A stretch of DNA of 64,000 bases, taken from positions 124,001 to 188,000 of the forward strand of contig NZ_BSTJ01000016.1 in the NCBI RefSeq assembly GCF_030269445.1. Reading direction: 5' to 3'. The position numbers and the translations under genes were made by a program. Origin of the DNA: Actinoallomurus iriomotensis. GTDB lineage: Bacteria; Actinomycetota; Actinomycetes; Streptosporangiales; Streptosporangiaceae. Position 1 is the first letter of the stretch; every line of letters starts with the position of its first letter. Positions 16,208 to 25,919 of this stretch are shown piece after piece. The notes under the pieces were generated by a model. That model saw only the letters and a list, made by a program, of their open reading frames with translations. It did not search any database and was not told where the DNA came from.

Positions 16208-16412
16208 CCCCGCCGCCGACATCGGCCGCCGCGCCTGGATCCCCTGCCCGCGGTGCCGTGACCACGAGGCCTGCGACGACTGCGGCGCCGGCCGCACCTG
16301 TACGGTGCACTGGCGCTACCTGCTCGCCGCCCGAGGCCGCGTCCTTCACCTGCAGTGCCCGTCCTGCACCCATCTGTGGGAGCACGAGACGCCCGTCGGC
16401 GGCGCCGCGTAG
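16194..16412 (+). CDS. Small zinc-ribbon protein
   Basis: 72 aa. Three CxxC pairs (CPRC, CDDC, CPSC) plus another Cys and several His residues fit a zinc ribbon or a short rubredoxin-like fold. The GTG at 16194 has GGGAG about 9 bases upstream and lies within the 3' end of the preceding small gene, so the two are probably translationally coupled. No homologous named family is recognised. Too short for reliable function; nucleic-acid or protein binding is possible. Confidence 0.6.
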   Translation: MLPIDPAADIGRRAWIPCPRCRDHEACDDCGAGRTCTVHWRYLLAARGRVLHLQCPSCTHLWEHETPVGGAA

Positions 16413-16700
16413 CGCGGAAACCGGTTGCGCGGCGCGATGGCCCGCCGGAGGGTGAGCCGCATGCCCGATCGCGTCGACGGCCGCTCCGTCTCACTCGACG
16501 ACGACCGCGTCGATGGCGTTCACCGCGTCGCGGGTGTCGCCCGCCGTGGGCGCGGAGGCGTGGACGGGAGAGACATCTGACGGCGCCCGTTCCGGCGAAC
16601 ACGAGAATTACTCATGTCCTGATGCGGTCAAAGGGGTATTCGCCACTCCCCGATTGCCTCACTGTGATCAGCGCGATCAGACGCGATTGAGGTGGGTCGG

Positions 16701-19700
16701 ATGAGGCGTGTCCTGGCCGTCGTGTTCGCCGTCGTCCTCGTGGTGACGCTCTCCGCGGGACCGGGCGGCGCCGCCGCCTTCCCGGCCGGGCCGCCGAACG
16801 ATCCCGACTACGCGCCCGCCGAGCAGGGCAGCGTCCTTACCTGCCTCACGAAAGGGGCACCGGGCGCCGAGCAGCACAACCTGTACTCCTTCATCCCGCG
16901 GTGCACGCCGGGCGCGAAGGACCCCGAGGGCGCGTCCGGCATGTCGGTCGACACGGCCTGGCGGGACTACACCACCGGGTCGCCCGACACGGTGATCGCC
17001 TACGTCGAGGCCGGCGTCAACTGGCACGGCTCGGACGTCGCCGACCTGGCGAACAAGGTCTACCTCAACACCGGTGAGCTGCCCAAGCCACAGGGCTCGT
17101 CGTCCTACGACCGCGACGGCGACGGCGCGGTCACCGCCGCCGACTACAAGGACGACACCCGGGTCCACGACGCCAACGGAAACGGTGTCATCGACCCCGA
17201 GGACCTGATCGTCGCGTTCTCCGACGGCAAGGACGACGACGGCAACGGCTTCACCGACGACATCTCCGGCTGGGACTTCTACGACGACCAGAACGACCCG
17301 GCCACCTTCGACGGTACGTACGGCCACGCCAACGACCAGCTCAGGAAGGCCGGCGCGCAGACCGACAACGGAACGCTCGGCGCGGGGATCTGCCCGAAGT
17401 GCCGGCTCATGCCGATCCGGGCCGGCCAGGAGGCGCTCGACCGCACCGACGACCTCACCGCCGCGTGGCTGTACGCCGGGCGCGCGGGCGCCAAGGTCAT
17501 CGTGAGCACCACCGCGGACCTCGGGTACTCCTCCGCCATGCGCCGCGCCGTGGACAAGCTCTGGAACGACGGCGTGGTCATGGTCGAGTCCAGCAACGAC
17601 TTCGACTCGACCGACCACCAGGGCGGCATGTTCTGGCCCCACGTCATCCCCGGCAACGGGCTGGTGCCCAACACCGACGGCGTCTCCGGTGCGCTCGCCA
17701 ACACGCTGACCACGACGTACCGCGAACGCTCGAACCTGACCTCCTTCGGCGCGCACGCGATGTTCTCGGTGGCCACCATGGGCGGCTCGACGTCGGAGTC
17801 GACGCCGACGACCGGCGGGCTGTTCGGTCTACTGCTGTCGTACGGGGCGCAGGCGGCGCAGGAGAAGAAGATCGCCTGGCCGCTGAGCAACGGCGAGGCC
17901 GTGCAGGTGATGCGGGCGACCGCGAGCGACGTCGCCGACACGAGCCTCGGCTGGCCGGGCCGCCCCGGCTGGGACAGCCAGTACGGGTACGGCCGGCCGA
18001 ACGTCCACGCCGCCATGGCCGCGGTGGCGAAGGGCGACATCCCGCCGGTCGCCTCGATCGAGAGCCCGGACTGGTACTCCCTCTACGACCCGGAGACGAC
18101 GGCGTCCGTGCCGGTCACCGGGCACGTGGAGGCACGGCGGGCGTCGAGCTTCCGGTACGAACTGCGGTTCGCCCCCGGCCTCGACCCGGCCGAAGGCGAC
18201 TTCGCCAAGGCCGGCTCGGGCGACGGCAGCGGCGTCTACGACGGCAGGGTCGGCACGCTCGACCTCTCCGGGCTACCCCGGTCGTTCTGGACGAAGGCCT
18301 ACACGATGTCCGACGACAAGGCGCTGTCCGCCACCGAGCAGTACACGGTCACCCTCCGCCTGCGCGTCTGGGACGACCAGGGCCGGATGGGCGAGGAGCG
18401 GCGCACGATCGCGGTCCACCACGACGCGACCCTGCGGGCGGGCTTCCCGCAGAAGTTCGGCATCGGCGGGGAGAGCCAGCCGGCGCTGGCCGACCTTCAG
18501 GGCACCGGCCACCAGGCGATCGTGTTCGGCGACGCCGACGGCCGGGTGCACGCGATCGACGGCGTGAGCGGCAGGGAGCTGCCCGGCTGGCCCGCCACCA
18601 CGAACGCGATCCCCGTCCGGGTCCCCGGCTTCGACCCCGGCCACGAGCCGATCGTCGCGCCGGTCGCGGTCGGCGACCTGTTCCACGACGGACGGCAGGA
18701 GGTCGTGGCGACCAGCACCACGGGCCGTACCTATGCCTTCGACTCGTCCGGAAAGGCGCTGCCCGGCTGGCCGAAGACGCTCGACACGGGCGTGAGCAAG
18801 CCGGCGATCCCGCGGCCCTCGCTGCCGTACACCCGGCAGCCGCACCAGGGCGCGACGGCCTCGCCCGTGCTCGTCGACCTGGACGGCACGCCCGGCCTGG
18901 AGGTCGTGCAGGCGGGCTGGGACGGGCACGTCCACGCCTGGCACGCGGACGGCGGCGCGGTGCCCGGCTGGCCGGTGAAGGTCGCCGACCCGCCGAAGCC
19001 CTCCTCCGGCATCGCCATCGACGACGCGAAGCTCGACGCCACTCCGGCCGTGGCCGACCTCGACGGCGATCACAAGCCGGAGATCGTGGTGCGCTCGCAG
19101 CACTCCGAGAGCCCCGGCGCGGGCATCCAGCCGCTCGGCGCGAACTACGTGTACGCCTACCACGCCGACGGCTCGACGGTCGGCGGCTGGCCGGTGCGGC
19201 TCCCGTCGATCATCACCTACTACGGCAGCGCACAGGAGTTCATCACCGAGGCGGCGGGCAGCCCCGCCGTGGCCGACGTCGACGGCGACGGCAAGGACGA
19301 GGTGGCGACCGGCCCGTCGTTCGCCGCCACCTTCCTCGTCGGCGGGGACGGCAAGGTGCGGAACGCGTACGGCCCGCTGAACAACCCGGCGCTCGGCCTG
19401 CTCAACGGCGACGAGAGCGTGATCCGCGCGCTGCTGGGCGGCAAGCTGCCCGCCGACGTGCCCGCGTCGTTCACCACGACCGGTACGTTCGGGCGCTTCG
19501 GCACCGCCGGGCGGCTGGGGTACGCCGAGTCGGGATCGGGCGCGGTATCGCTGATCGCGGCACTGCTGTACCCGGGCAGCGGCAGTCCGATCGGCAACTT
19601 CGAGCGCGGCTACGACGCGGTCACCGGGCTGCCGGTCGCCGGCTTCCCGCACGAGCGTGCGGGCCTGGACTTCCTGGGCGCGCCGCTGGTCACCGACGTC

Positions 19701-20228
19701 ACCGGCGACGGGAAGGCCGAGGTCGTCGACGGCGGCGACACCTCGACCGTGCACGCCTTCACCTCCTCCGGACAGGCCGCGGGCTTCCCCAAGTTCACCG
19801 GCGGCTGGACCCTGTTCTCGCCGGCGGCGGGCGACCTGGACGGGGACGGGAGGACGGACCTGGTCACCACGACCCGTGAGGGCTACCTGTTCGCCTGGCA
19901 GACCGACGGTAAGCCGGACGCCGAGTCGTGGGCCTACCACCACGACGAGTGGCGCACCGGCCGGTACGGCACCGACAGCCGCCCGCCGGGCCTGCCGAAG
20001 GACCTGCGGCGCAGCGGCGCGACGGTCACCTTCACCGCGCCGGGCGACGACGGATACACGGGCCGCGCGACGTCCTACCGCGTCACCGCCGACGGGACCA
20101 CGACGACGGTCGCGGCGACGGTGGACGCGGGCGGCACGCAGACCGTGACCGTCCCGGCCGGCGCACAGAAGATCACCATCCAGGCCGTGGACGACGCGGG
20201 CAACCTGAGCCCCGCAACGAGCCCCTGA
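16701..20228 (+). CDS. Secreted subtilisin-like (S8 fold) protein with FG-GAP repeats
   Basis: 1175 aa. A signal peptide covers residues about 1-25. Residues 95-400 match an S8-like domain, but the Asp position reads YVEAGVNW (Glu103), the His region is YGHANDQ (His209) and the Ser loop is STSESTP (Ser365), unlike the classic D/H/S boxes. Inserted calcium-loop sequences (DRDGDGAVTAADY, DANGNGVIDPEDL, DDDGNGFTDD) follow Glu103. Residues about 600-1090 hold FG-GAP/VCBS-type blades (DLDGDHKPEIV, DVDGDGKDEVA, DLDGDGRTDLV) that likely form a beta-propeller, and the last 80 are FN3-like. The ATG at 16701 follows GAGGTGGG. It may be a pseudo-protease or a divergent enzyme. Confidence 0.82.
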   Translation: MRRVLAVVFAVVLVVTLSAGPGGAAAFPAGPPNDPDYAPAEQGSVLTCLTKGAPGAEQHNLYSFIPRCTPGAKDPEGASGMSVDTAWRDYTTGSPDTVIAYVEAGVNWHGSDVADLANKVYLNTGELPKPQGSSSYDRDGDGAVTAADYKDDTRVHDANGNGVIDPEDLIVAFSDGKDDDGNGFTDDISGWDFYDDQNDPATFDGTYGHANDQLRKAGAQTDNGTLGAGICPKCRLMPIRAGQEALDRTDDLTAAWLYAGRAGAKVIVSTTADLGYSSAMRRAVDKLWNDGVVMVESSNDFDSTDHQGGMFWPHVIPGNGLVPNTDGVSGALANTLTTTYRERSNLTSFGAHAMFSVATMGGSTSESTPTTGGLFGLLLSYGAQAAQEKKIAWPLSNGEAVQVMRATASDVADTSLGWPGRPGWDSQYGYGRPNVHAAMAAVAKGDIPPVASIESPDWYSLYDPETTASVPVTGHVEARRASSFRYELRFAPGLDPAEGDFAKAGSGDGSGVYDGRVGTLDLSGLPRSFWTKAYTMSDDKALSATEQYTVTLRLRVWDDQGRMGEERRTIAVHHDATLRAGFPQKFGIGGESQPALADLQGTGHQAIVFGDADGRVHAIDGVSGRELPGWPATTNAIPVRVPGFDPGHEPIVAPVAVGDLFHDGRQEVVATSTTGRTYAFDSSGKALPGWPKTLDTGVSKPAIPRPSLPYTRQPHQGATASPVLVDLDGTPGLEVVQAGWDGHVHAWHADGGAVPGWPVKVADPPKPSSGIAIDDAKLDATPAVADLDGDHKPEIVVRSQHSESPGAGIQPLGANYVYAYHADGSTVGGWPVRLPSIITYYGSAQEFITEAAGSPAVADVDGDGKDEVATGPSFAATFLVGGDGKVRNAYGPLNNPALGLLNGDESVIRALLGGKLPADVPASFTTTGTFGRFGTAGRLGYAESGSGAVSLIAALLYPGSGSPIGNFERGYDAVTGLPVAGFPHERAGLDFLGAPLVTDVTGDGKAEVVDGGDTSTVHAFTSSGQAAGFPKFTGGWTLFSPAAGDLDGDGRTDLVTTTREGYLFAWQTDGKPDAESWAYHHDEWRTGRYGTDSRPPGLPKDLRRSGATVTFTAPGDDGYTGRATSYRVTADGTTTTVAATVDAGGTQTVTVPAGAQKITIQAVDDAGNLSPATSP

Positions 20229-20255
20229 CGGACGCTCGCCCGGTGGGTCCGCGCG

Positions 20256-20447
20256 TCAGCCGGAGGCACGCACCCGGGCGGGGTCGACGCCGAGGACGGC
20301 CGCCAGGGCCGGGTGCACGCGGCCCGGGTCGATCGTCGTGATCGTGTAGGCGGCGACGCCGGCCACGACGAACGGGTCCTCACGCGGTGACCTTGTCTCC
20401 CGGACGACGGCTGTCCGCGGGGCGCGTGCCTCCCGTCGGCTCGCCAT
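20256..20447 (-). CDS. Short conserved-looking protein, possible truncated YciI-type domain
   Basis: 63 aa. From about residue 22 the codons are almost all G/C in the third position, as in the real genes around it, so the stretch is or was coding. EDPFVVAGVAAYTITTIDP resembles the end of a YciI-like domain (DPFVxAG). Before that the sequence is arginine-rich and less gene-like, and the ATG overlaps the promoter area of the divergent MFS gene. It may be a remnant of a longer gene. Confidence 0.35.
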   Translation of the reverse strand: MASRREARAPRTAVVRETRSPREDPFVVAGVAAYTITTIDPGRVHPALAAVLGVDPARVRASG

Positions 20448-20460
20448 TCCTGCCAGCGGT

Positions 20461-20498
20461 TATGCTGAAATAGTTAGGTACGGTAACTAACAGGAGGG
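20461..20498 (+). promoter_or_regulatory. Promoter/operator and ribosome site of the DHA2 MFS gene
   Basis: TATGCT at 20461 is a reasonable -10 box. A 19-bp near-palindrome, GTTAGGTACGGTAACTAAC (20473-20491, one mismatched base pair), follows at the expected start of transcription, then AGGAGGG (20492-20498) four bases before the GTG. This is the layout of a TetR-type operator for an efflux gene; no TetR gene is adjacent, so the regulator would act in trans. Confidence 0.6.
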
Positions 20499-20501
20499 TC
20501 G

Positions 20502-21959
20502 GTGCCGGAACTCGCCCACCGTCGGCGAACGCTCGTCCTGGCGATCTGCTGTCTGAGCCTGTTCATCGTCGGCCTCGACAACACGATCGTCAACGTCGCC
20601 CTGCCCTCGCTCCAGCACGATCTCCACGCGCCCGTCAACGGCCTGCAGTGGACGATCGACGCCTACACGCTGGTGCTGGCGAGTCTCCTCATGCTGGCCG
20701 GTTCCACCGGCGACCGGATCGGCCGCAGGCGCACCTTCCAGACCGGCCTCGTCGTGTTCGTCCTGGGCTCGGCGCTCTGCGGTACGGCCCCGAGCCTGGG
20801 CTGGCTCGTGGCCTTCCGGGTGCTGCAGGCCATCGGCGGGTCCATGCTCAACCCGATCGCCATGTCGATCATCACCAACACGTTCACCGAGCCGCGCGAA
20901 CGCGCCCGTGCCATCGGCGTCTGGGGTGGCGTGAGCGGCGTCAGCATGGCGCTGGGTCCGATCGTCGGCGGTGCTCTCATCGACTCGATCGGCTGGCGTT
21001 CGATCTTCTGGATCAACGTGCCGGTCGGGCTGGCCGCTCTCGTGCTGACCGCTCTCTTCGTGCCCGAGTCCAAGGCGCCCCGGGCGCGCCGGCCCGACCC
21101 GATCGGACAGCTGCTCGTCATCGTCATGCTCGCGTCGCTGACCTACGGAATCATCGAGGGGCCGGGCGCCGGCTGGACCTCGGGGAAGATCCTCGGCTGC
21201 TTCGGGCTGTCCGCGGCCGCGCTGGCCGCGCTGCTCGCGTACGAGCCCCGCCGCGCCGATCCGCTGATCGAGCTGCGGTTCTTCCGCAGCGCGCCGTTCT
21301 CCGGCGCGACGGTGATCGCGGTCAGCGCGTTCGCGGGGCTGGGTGGTTTCCTCTTCCTCAACACCCTGTACCTGCAGGACGTGCGCGGCCTGTCCCCGTT
21401 CTTCGCCGGCCTGTACGTCCTGCCCATCGCGGCGATGACGATGGTGCTGGCCCCGAGGTCCGGCCGGCTCGTCGGCGCCCGGGGTCCGCGTCCCTCACTG
21501 GTCATCGCGGGCGTCGGCCTGGTCGCCGGCGGCCTGCTGCTCACCGGCCTGACCACCCGTACGCCCACCGGCCTGCTGATCACCGCGTACTTCGTGTTCG
21601 GTGTCGGCATGGCGATGGTCAACGCCCCGATCACGAACACGGCGATGTCCGGCATGCCCCGTGACCAGGCGGGCGTCGCCGCCGCGACCGCCTCCACGAG
21701 CCGCCAGGTCGGGCAGTCTCTCGGCGTCGCCCTCGCCGGTTCGCTGGTGAGTTCCGGGATCCACGGATCGTTCCGGTCGGGCTTCGCCTCGGCGAGTCAC
21801 GCCGGCTGGTGGCTGGTCACGGCGTACGGCCTCGTCGTGCTCGTGCTGGGCATCGCCACGACCGGACGGTGGGCGCGCGCCACCGCGGCACGGGCCGCCG
21901 AGCGGTTCTCCGCCGACGACGACGCGGCCCAGGTCGCCGCAGGACTCGCGCGACGGTGA
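20502..21959 (+). CDS. DHA2-family MFS drug-efflux transporter (EmrB/QacA type)
   Basis: 485 aa with about 14 membrane segments. GLDNTIVNVALPSLQHDL in helix 1 and GDRIGRRRTFQTG after helix 2 are DHA2 signatures, and MALGPIVGGALIDSIGWRSIFWINVP in helix 5 is the antiporter motif. It probably exports cationic or amphipathic drugs by proton antiport. A GTG start follows a strong AGGAGGG site. A conspicuous palindrome just upstream suggests drug-inducible control. Confidence 0.9.
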   Translation: MPELAHRRRTLVLAICCLSLFIVGLDNTIVNVALPSLQHDLHAPVNGLQWTIDAYTLVLASLLMLAGSTGDRIGRRRTFQTGLVVFVLGSALCGTAPSLGWLVAFRVLQAIGGSMLNPIAMSIITNTFTEPRERARAIGVWGGVSGVSMALGPIVGGALIDSIGWRSIFWINVPVGLAALVLTALFVPESKAPRARRPDPIGQLLVIVMLASLTYGIIEGPGAGWTSGKILGCFGLSAAALAALLAYEPRRADPLIELRFFRSAPFSGATVIAVSAFAGLGGFLFLNTLYLQDVRGLSPFFAGLYVLPIAAMTMVLAPRSGRLVGARGPRPSLVIAGVGLVAGGLLLTGLTTRTPTGLLITAYFVFGVGMAMVNAPITNTAMSGMPRDQAGVAAATASTSRQVGQSLGVALAGSLVSSGIHGSFRSGFASASHAGWWLVTAYGLVVLVLGIATTGRWARATAARAAERFSADDDAAQVAAGLARR

Positions 21960-21966
21960 CCCCGCG

Positions 21967-23526
21967 TCACGCCGTCCCCGCCGGGCCGGTGAGGGCGTCC
22001 TCCTCGACCGGCGCCACCGGTCTCCCGCCGAGGGCCGGGCGGCGGCCGATGGCGAGCGCGAGCAGGGCGGCGGCCAGGCACAGGGCGGCGGTGGCCCAGA
22101 AGATGTCGGCGTACTCCGTGTGCAGGGCCGCCTTGACCGCGGCCAGGTAGGCCGCGAGGCGGTGCGCGAACTCCGTACGGCTCATCCCGATCGGCAGCGG
22201 CGTCGTCAGGTGCGCGGTCAGCGTCTGGAACCGGTGGAACCCCCACACGCCCAGCGCCGCCACGCCGATCAGCATGCCCATCATGCGGGCCACCACGACG
22301 GCGGCCGACGCGATGCCGTGCTGCGCGGCGGGGACCGACCGCAGTGCCACCGACGACAGCGGCGCGATCACCAGCCCGAGCCCCAATCCGGCGATCACCA
22401 GGTCGGCGTCCACGCGCGGGACGGTGAACAGGGCGAGGTCGTACCGCAGTCCCTGGGCGCGCAGCGGCCAGGCGGCGATCCGCGCGTACCCGACCGCGGC
22501 GACCAACATGCCCGCGAAGATCAGCCAGCGCTCGCCGAGGCGGCGTGCCAGCAGGCCGCCAGCGACCGCGGCGACGGCCAGCGGCACGAGGAAGCGAGCC
22601 AGCAGGTACGCGCCGCCGGTGGCGTTCCGCCCGAAGAGCGTCTGGGCGACGAGCTGCACGTCGACCAGCGTGGTCATCAGCGCGGCGCCGGACAGCAGGC
22701 TGACGCCGAACGCGGCGAACAACCCGCCGCGCCGGGCGCCGCGCAGGTCGAGCAGGCGCGTACGGGCCCGTGCCTCCCAGGCGACGAACGCCGCCAGCAC
22801 CACCAGGCCGGCCACGAGGCACGGGACGCCCCAGGACGGCAGCGCGGTGTGGTTCGGGTCGGGGTTGTACAGGCCGGCGACGAGGAGGCCGAGCCCGGCC
22901 GCGAGCAGCCCGCCGCCGACGACGTCGATGCGGGTGCGGGCGGCGGGACGGCCGCCGGGCACCGTCCACTGCACGGCCGCCATGGCGAGCAGCGCCACCG
23001 GGATGTTGATCCAGAAGATGCCGCGCCAGCCGGCCACCGCGGCCACCGCCGCGCCGTACAGCGGGCCGAGCACGCTGCCCATCTCCTGCGCCGCGCCGAC
23101 CCCGCCGAGCACGGCCGGACGGCGTTCCTCGTCCCACAGGTCGCCCGCGAGGGCCATCGTGATCGGCAGCAGCGCGCCCCCGGCGAGCCCCTGCAGCGCC
23201 CGCCCCGCGATCAGCGTCGGCATCGAACCGGCCAGCGCGGTGACCGCCGACCCGGCCGCGAACCCGGCCAGGCATGCCTGGAGCATCACCCGGCGGCCGA
23301 ACCGGTCCGAGAGCAGGCCGAGCAGCGGCATCCCGGCGACGTAGCCGAGCAGGAACGCCGTGACGACCAGGCTCGCGCGCTCGATGTGGTTCACCGGCAC
23401 ACCGAGGTCGCCGACCATGGTGACCAGAACGGTGACCACCACGTACGCGTCGATGGCGGCGAGGAGCACGACGACGCCGCCCACGCCGATCGCGACGCGG
23501 CGCGCGCCGGGCCCCTCGGCGTTCAC
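21967..23526 (-). CDS. MFS efflux transporter, P55 (Rv1410c)-like
   Basis: 519 aa with 12-14 membrane segments. [19 protein letters not shown] opens helix 1, [10 protein letters not shown] is the loop signature and [14 protein letters not shown] the antiporter motif. It is coupled to an LprG-type lipoprotein gene by a 4-bp GTGA overlap. In mycobacteria the LprG/P55 pair moves triacylglycerides and related lipids to the outer surface and affects drug tolerance. The same pairing here supports a lipid-export or drug-efflux role, although this organism's envelope lipids may differ. Confidence 0.85.
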   Translation of the reverse strand: MNAEGPGARRVAIGVGGVVVLLAAIDAYVVVTVLVTMVGDLGVPVNHIERASLVVTAFLLGYVAGMPLLGLLSDRFGRRVMLQACLAGFAAGSAVTALAGSMPTLIAGRALQGLAGGALLPITMALAGDLWDEERRPAVLGGVGAAQEMGSVLGPLYGAAVAAVAGWRGIFWINIPVALLAMAAVQWTVPGGRPAARTRIDVVGGGLLAAGLGLLVAGLYNPDPNHTALPSWGVPCLVAGLVVLAAFVAWEARARTRLLDLRGARRGGLFAAFGVSLLSGAALMTTLVDVQLVAQTLFGRNATGGAYLLARFLVPLAVAAVAGGLLARRLGERWLIFAGMLVAAVGYARIAAWPLRAQGLRYDLALFTVPRVDADLVIAGLGLGLVIAPLSSVALRSVPAAQHGIASAAVVVARMMGMLIGVAALGVWGFHRFQTLTAHLTTPLPIGMSRTEFAHRLAAYLAAVKAALHTEYADIFWATAALCLAAALLALAIGRRPALGGRPVAPVEEDALTGPAGTA

Positions 23527-24221
23527 TTGGCCGGAGCCGCGATCGGGAACGGCTTGCCGAAGTCGGCGAACGTGATCGTCACCTTGCCCGGCTTGCCGCC
23601 GTTCTTCGACGGGACCTCCACCTCGGACTTGAGCACGTGCTTGTCGGCGGCGGAGACCCAGATGTCGGCGGGCGCGTCGGCGCTCATGCCGGGCACGAGC
23701 CGGCTCAGCGCGGCGCGGGCCAGCGTCGCGTGGACGCGGTAACACTCCTGGCCCGCCTCCTTCTCCTTGCCCTTCGTCTCGGCGTTCTTGGCGGTGAGCA
23801 GCAGCTGGACCAGCCCGCGGTCGGGGTCGAGGATGGCGGACGGATCATAGATCCCGGCCACCTTGGACAGCGGCTCCTGCTGCCATCCGCCGGTCAGCCC
23901 CTTGAAGTGCGCGGTCTTGCCGATCACGACGAAGTCGAGCTGGATCGGCATGCCCAGCTCGGTCACCTGCACCGACCCCTGGGAGTTGCCGTTCTTCAGC
24001 AGCTTCGCGTCGACGCTCTTGACGGTGATGTCCGGATCGCCGCTCGTCCGCAGGGTGAAGCTGAGACTGGTGACTCCGCGCAGGACGTTCGCCGCCTGCT
24101 GCAGCAGCTGCCCGCCCGGTGGTCCGTCGCCCTTGCCACCCCCGCCCGAGCAGCCGGCGGTGAGGACGATCGCGAGCACGACGGTGAGCAGGCCGGTGAG
24201 TCTCGCCCGGGAAGACGGCAT
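23523..24221 (-). CDS. LppX/LprAFG-family lipoprotein, LprG-like
   Basis: 232 aa. A type II signal peptide ends in the lipobox LTAGC (Cys24), giving a membrane-anchored lipoprotein. The mature part is a half-barrel with the family pattern [14 protein letters not shown], followed by [15 protein letters not shown] and a C-terminal [23 protein letters not shown], as in LppX/LprG proteins that bind acylated glycolipids in a hydrophobic cavity. Co-transcribed with the downstream P55-like transporter. Confidence 0.88.
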   Translation of the reverse strand: MPSSRARLTGLLTVVLAIVLTAGCSGGGGKGDGPPGGQLLQQAANVLRGVTSLSFTLRTSGDPDITVKSVDAKLLKNGNSQGSVQVTELGMPIQLDFVVIGKTAHFKGLTGGWQQEPLSKVAGIYDPSAILDPDRGLVQLLLTAKNAETKGKEKEAGQECYRVHATLARAALSRLVPGMSADAPADIWVSAADKHVLKSEVEVPSKNGGKPGKVTITFADFGKPFPIAAPAK

Positions 24222-24266
24222 ACGCAGAACATAGCGTGGCGTCCGGCGTGGATCGCGAAGATCGCC

Positions 24267-24956
24267 TCAGCGTGCGCCCGCGGCCGGTCGTTCCGGGACG
24301 ACCGCCGGGACGGCGATGGCGGTCACGACCAGCCCGCGGTCCACGATCCAGCGGCCCGTGAAGCCGGTGAGCGCACGGCCGTCGACGACCGGTCCGGGGA
24401 CGCACAGGCGCGCGGTGAACGTGCCGGCGTCCGGGTCGGGCGTGACGACCGCCTCCTCGAAGCCCAGCCAGCGACGGGTCAGCGGGAACCACGCCTTGTA
24501 GACCGACTCCTTGGCGCTGAACAGCAGCCGGTCCCAGCAGACTCCCGAGCCGTCTCCGTCTCGCCGCTCGATCCAGGCGCGCTCGGCGGGACCGGTGACG
24601 GCCTCCAGCACGCCGTCCGGCAGCGGGCCGTTGGGCTCGGCGTCCAGCCCGACCGTACGGACCTCCTTCTCCCACGCGACGGCGGACGCCCGGTAGCCGT
24701 CGCAGTGGGTCATGCTGCCGACGACGCCGGCGGGCCAGCCGGGGGCGCCGCGCTCGCCCGGCACGATCGGCGCGGGCGGCAGGCCGAGAGCGGCCAGCGC
24801 GCGGCGCGCGCACCCGCGGGCCGTGGTGAACTCCCGGCGGCGCTTGTCCACCGCGCGCGCCACCGCCGCCTCCTCGTCGGGGAAGAGGACGACGGCCTCC
24901 CGGTCGTCGAACGCGTCCGCCGAGGCGACCTGCGGCGGCAGGATCCGTTCGATCAT
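24267..24956 (-). CDS. 4'-phosphopantetheinyl transferase, Sfp/PptT type
   Basis: 229 aa. VGLDAEPNGPL and the signature WDRLLFSAKESVYKAWFPLT (magnesium and CoA binding) define the Sfp class. It moves the phosphopantetheine arm of CoA to carrier proteins of fatty-acid and polyketide/nonribosomal peptide synthases. The ATG at 24956 shares its A with the stop of the metallophosphoesterase gene (TGATG). Length and neighbour match mycobacterial PptT. Confidence 0.92.
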   Translation of the reverse strand: MIERILPPQVASADAFDDREAVVLFPDEEAAVARAVDKRRREFTTARGCARRALAALGLPPAPIVPGERGAPGWPAGVVGSMTHCDGYRASAVAWEKEVRTVGLDAEPNGPLPDGVLEAVTGPAERAWIERRDGDGSGVCWDRLLFSAKESVYKAWFPLTRRWLGFEEAVVTPDPDAGTFTARLCVPGPVVDGRALTGFTGRWIVDRGLVVTAIAVPAVVPERPAAGAR

Positions 24957-25798
24957 CAGGCCGACCCGGCCGGCAGGATCCGGCGGAACCGGCCGGGGGT
25001 GCCGCCGCGCGGCTCCCACTCGCGCGGATAGCCCAGGGAGACCTCCTCGAAGCGGACCCCGTCGTACCAGGTGGTCCGGGGAATGTGCAGGTGACCGTAG
25101 ACGGCCGCGACGGCGTTGTAGCGCCGGTGCCAGTCTGCGGTGCGCTCCGTGCCGCACCAGAGAGCGAACTCCGGGTGGCGCAGCACCAGCGTGGGGTCGC
25201 GGACCAGCGGGAAGTGGTTCACGAGAACGGTCGGGAGCGACGTGTCGCGCGCGGCGAGCAGGCGCTCGGTCTCCTCGATCCGCACGTGGCACCAGGCGTC
25301 ACGGCTCGGGTGCGGGTCCGGGTGCAGCTGGAACTCGTCGGTGCACACGACGCCGGCCTCGTACGCCCGCTCCAGCGCCGCCTTCTTGGTGTTCAGCCCG
25401 GGAGGGCGGAAGCTGTAGTCGTACAGCACGAAAAGCGGGGCGACCGTGACCGGCCCGCCCGGGCCCCGCCAGACGGGGTAGGGGTCCTCCGGCGTGACGA
25501 CGCCCAGGCTCTGGCAGAACTCCACGAGCCGCCGGTAGCGGTGCTCGCCGCGCAGGCGTACCGGATCCGCCTTCGGCGTCCACAGCTCGTGGTTGCCCGG
25601 CGTCCAGATCACCTTGGCGAAGCGCTCGCTGAGCAGGCGCAGGGTCCACTCGATGTCGGCGAAGATCTCCCCGACGTCGCCGGCGACGATGAGCCAGTCC
25701 TCGTCGGTCTCGGGCCGCAGGTCAGAGATGATCTTCCGGTTCGCCTCGTAGGCGGTGTGCAGGTCGCTGATGGCCAGCAGGCTCCCACCCGGGCTCAC
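24956..25798 (-). CDS. Metallophosphoesterase, PptH (Rv2795c)-like
   Basis: 280 aa. Calcineurin-like motifs in order: ISDLHTAYEANRK (D-x-H), IVAGDVGEIF (GD), TPGNHELW (GNHE), VNHFP and VYGHLH. This is a complete two-metal site. In mycobacteria the equivalent gene directly upstream of pptT encodes PptH, which removes phosphopantetheine from carrier proteins and so opposes PptT. The one-base overlap with the transferase here makes that antagonistic role likely, though it is not shown by the sequence itself. Confidence 0.86.
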   Translation of the reverse strand: MSPGGSLLAISDLHTAYEANRKIISDLRPETDEDWLIVAGDVGEIFADIEWTLRLLSERFAKVIWTPGNHELWTPKADPVRLRGEHRYRRLVEFCQSLGVVTPEDPYPVWRGPGGPVTVAPLFVLYDYSFRPPGLNTKKAALERAYEAGVVCTDEFQLHPDPHPSRDAWCHVRIEETERLLAARDTSLPTVLVNHFPLVRDPTLVLRHPEFALWCGTERTADWHRRYNAVAAVYGHLHIPRTTWYDGVRFEEVSLGYPREWEPRGGTPGRFRRILPAGSA

Positions 25799-25919
25799 CG
25801 GGCGTACCTGCCGGGCCCCGATCCGGCCGCTGACAACCGTGCTCCTCCCGTCGCCCTACGCCCGCTCGGGGGCGCTCAGGCCGAATATAGAAAGAAGGTC
25901 GGCGGCGCGGAACCCCTGT

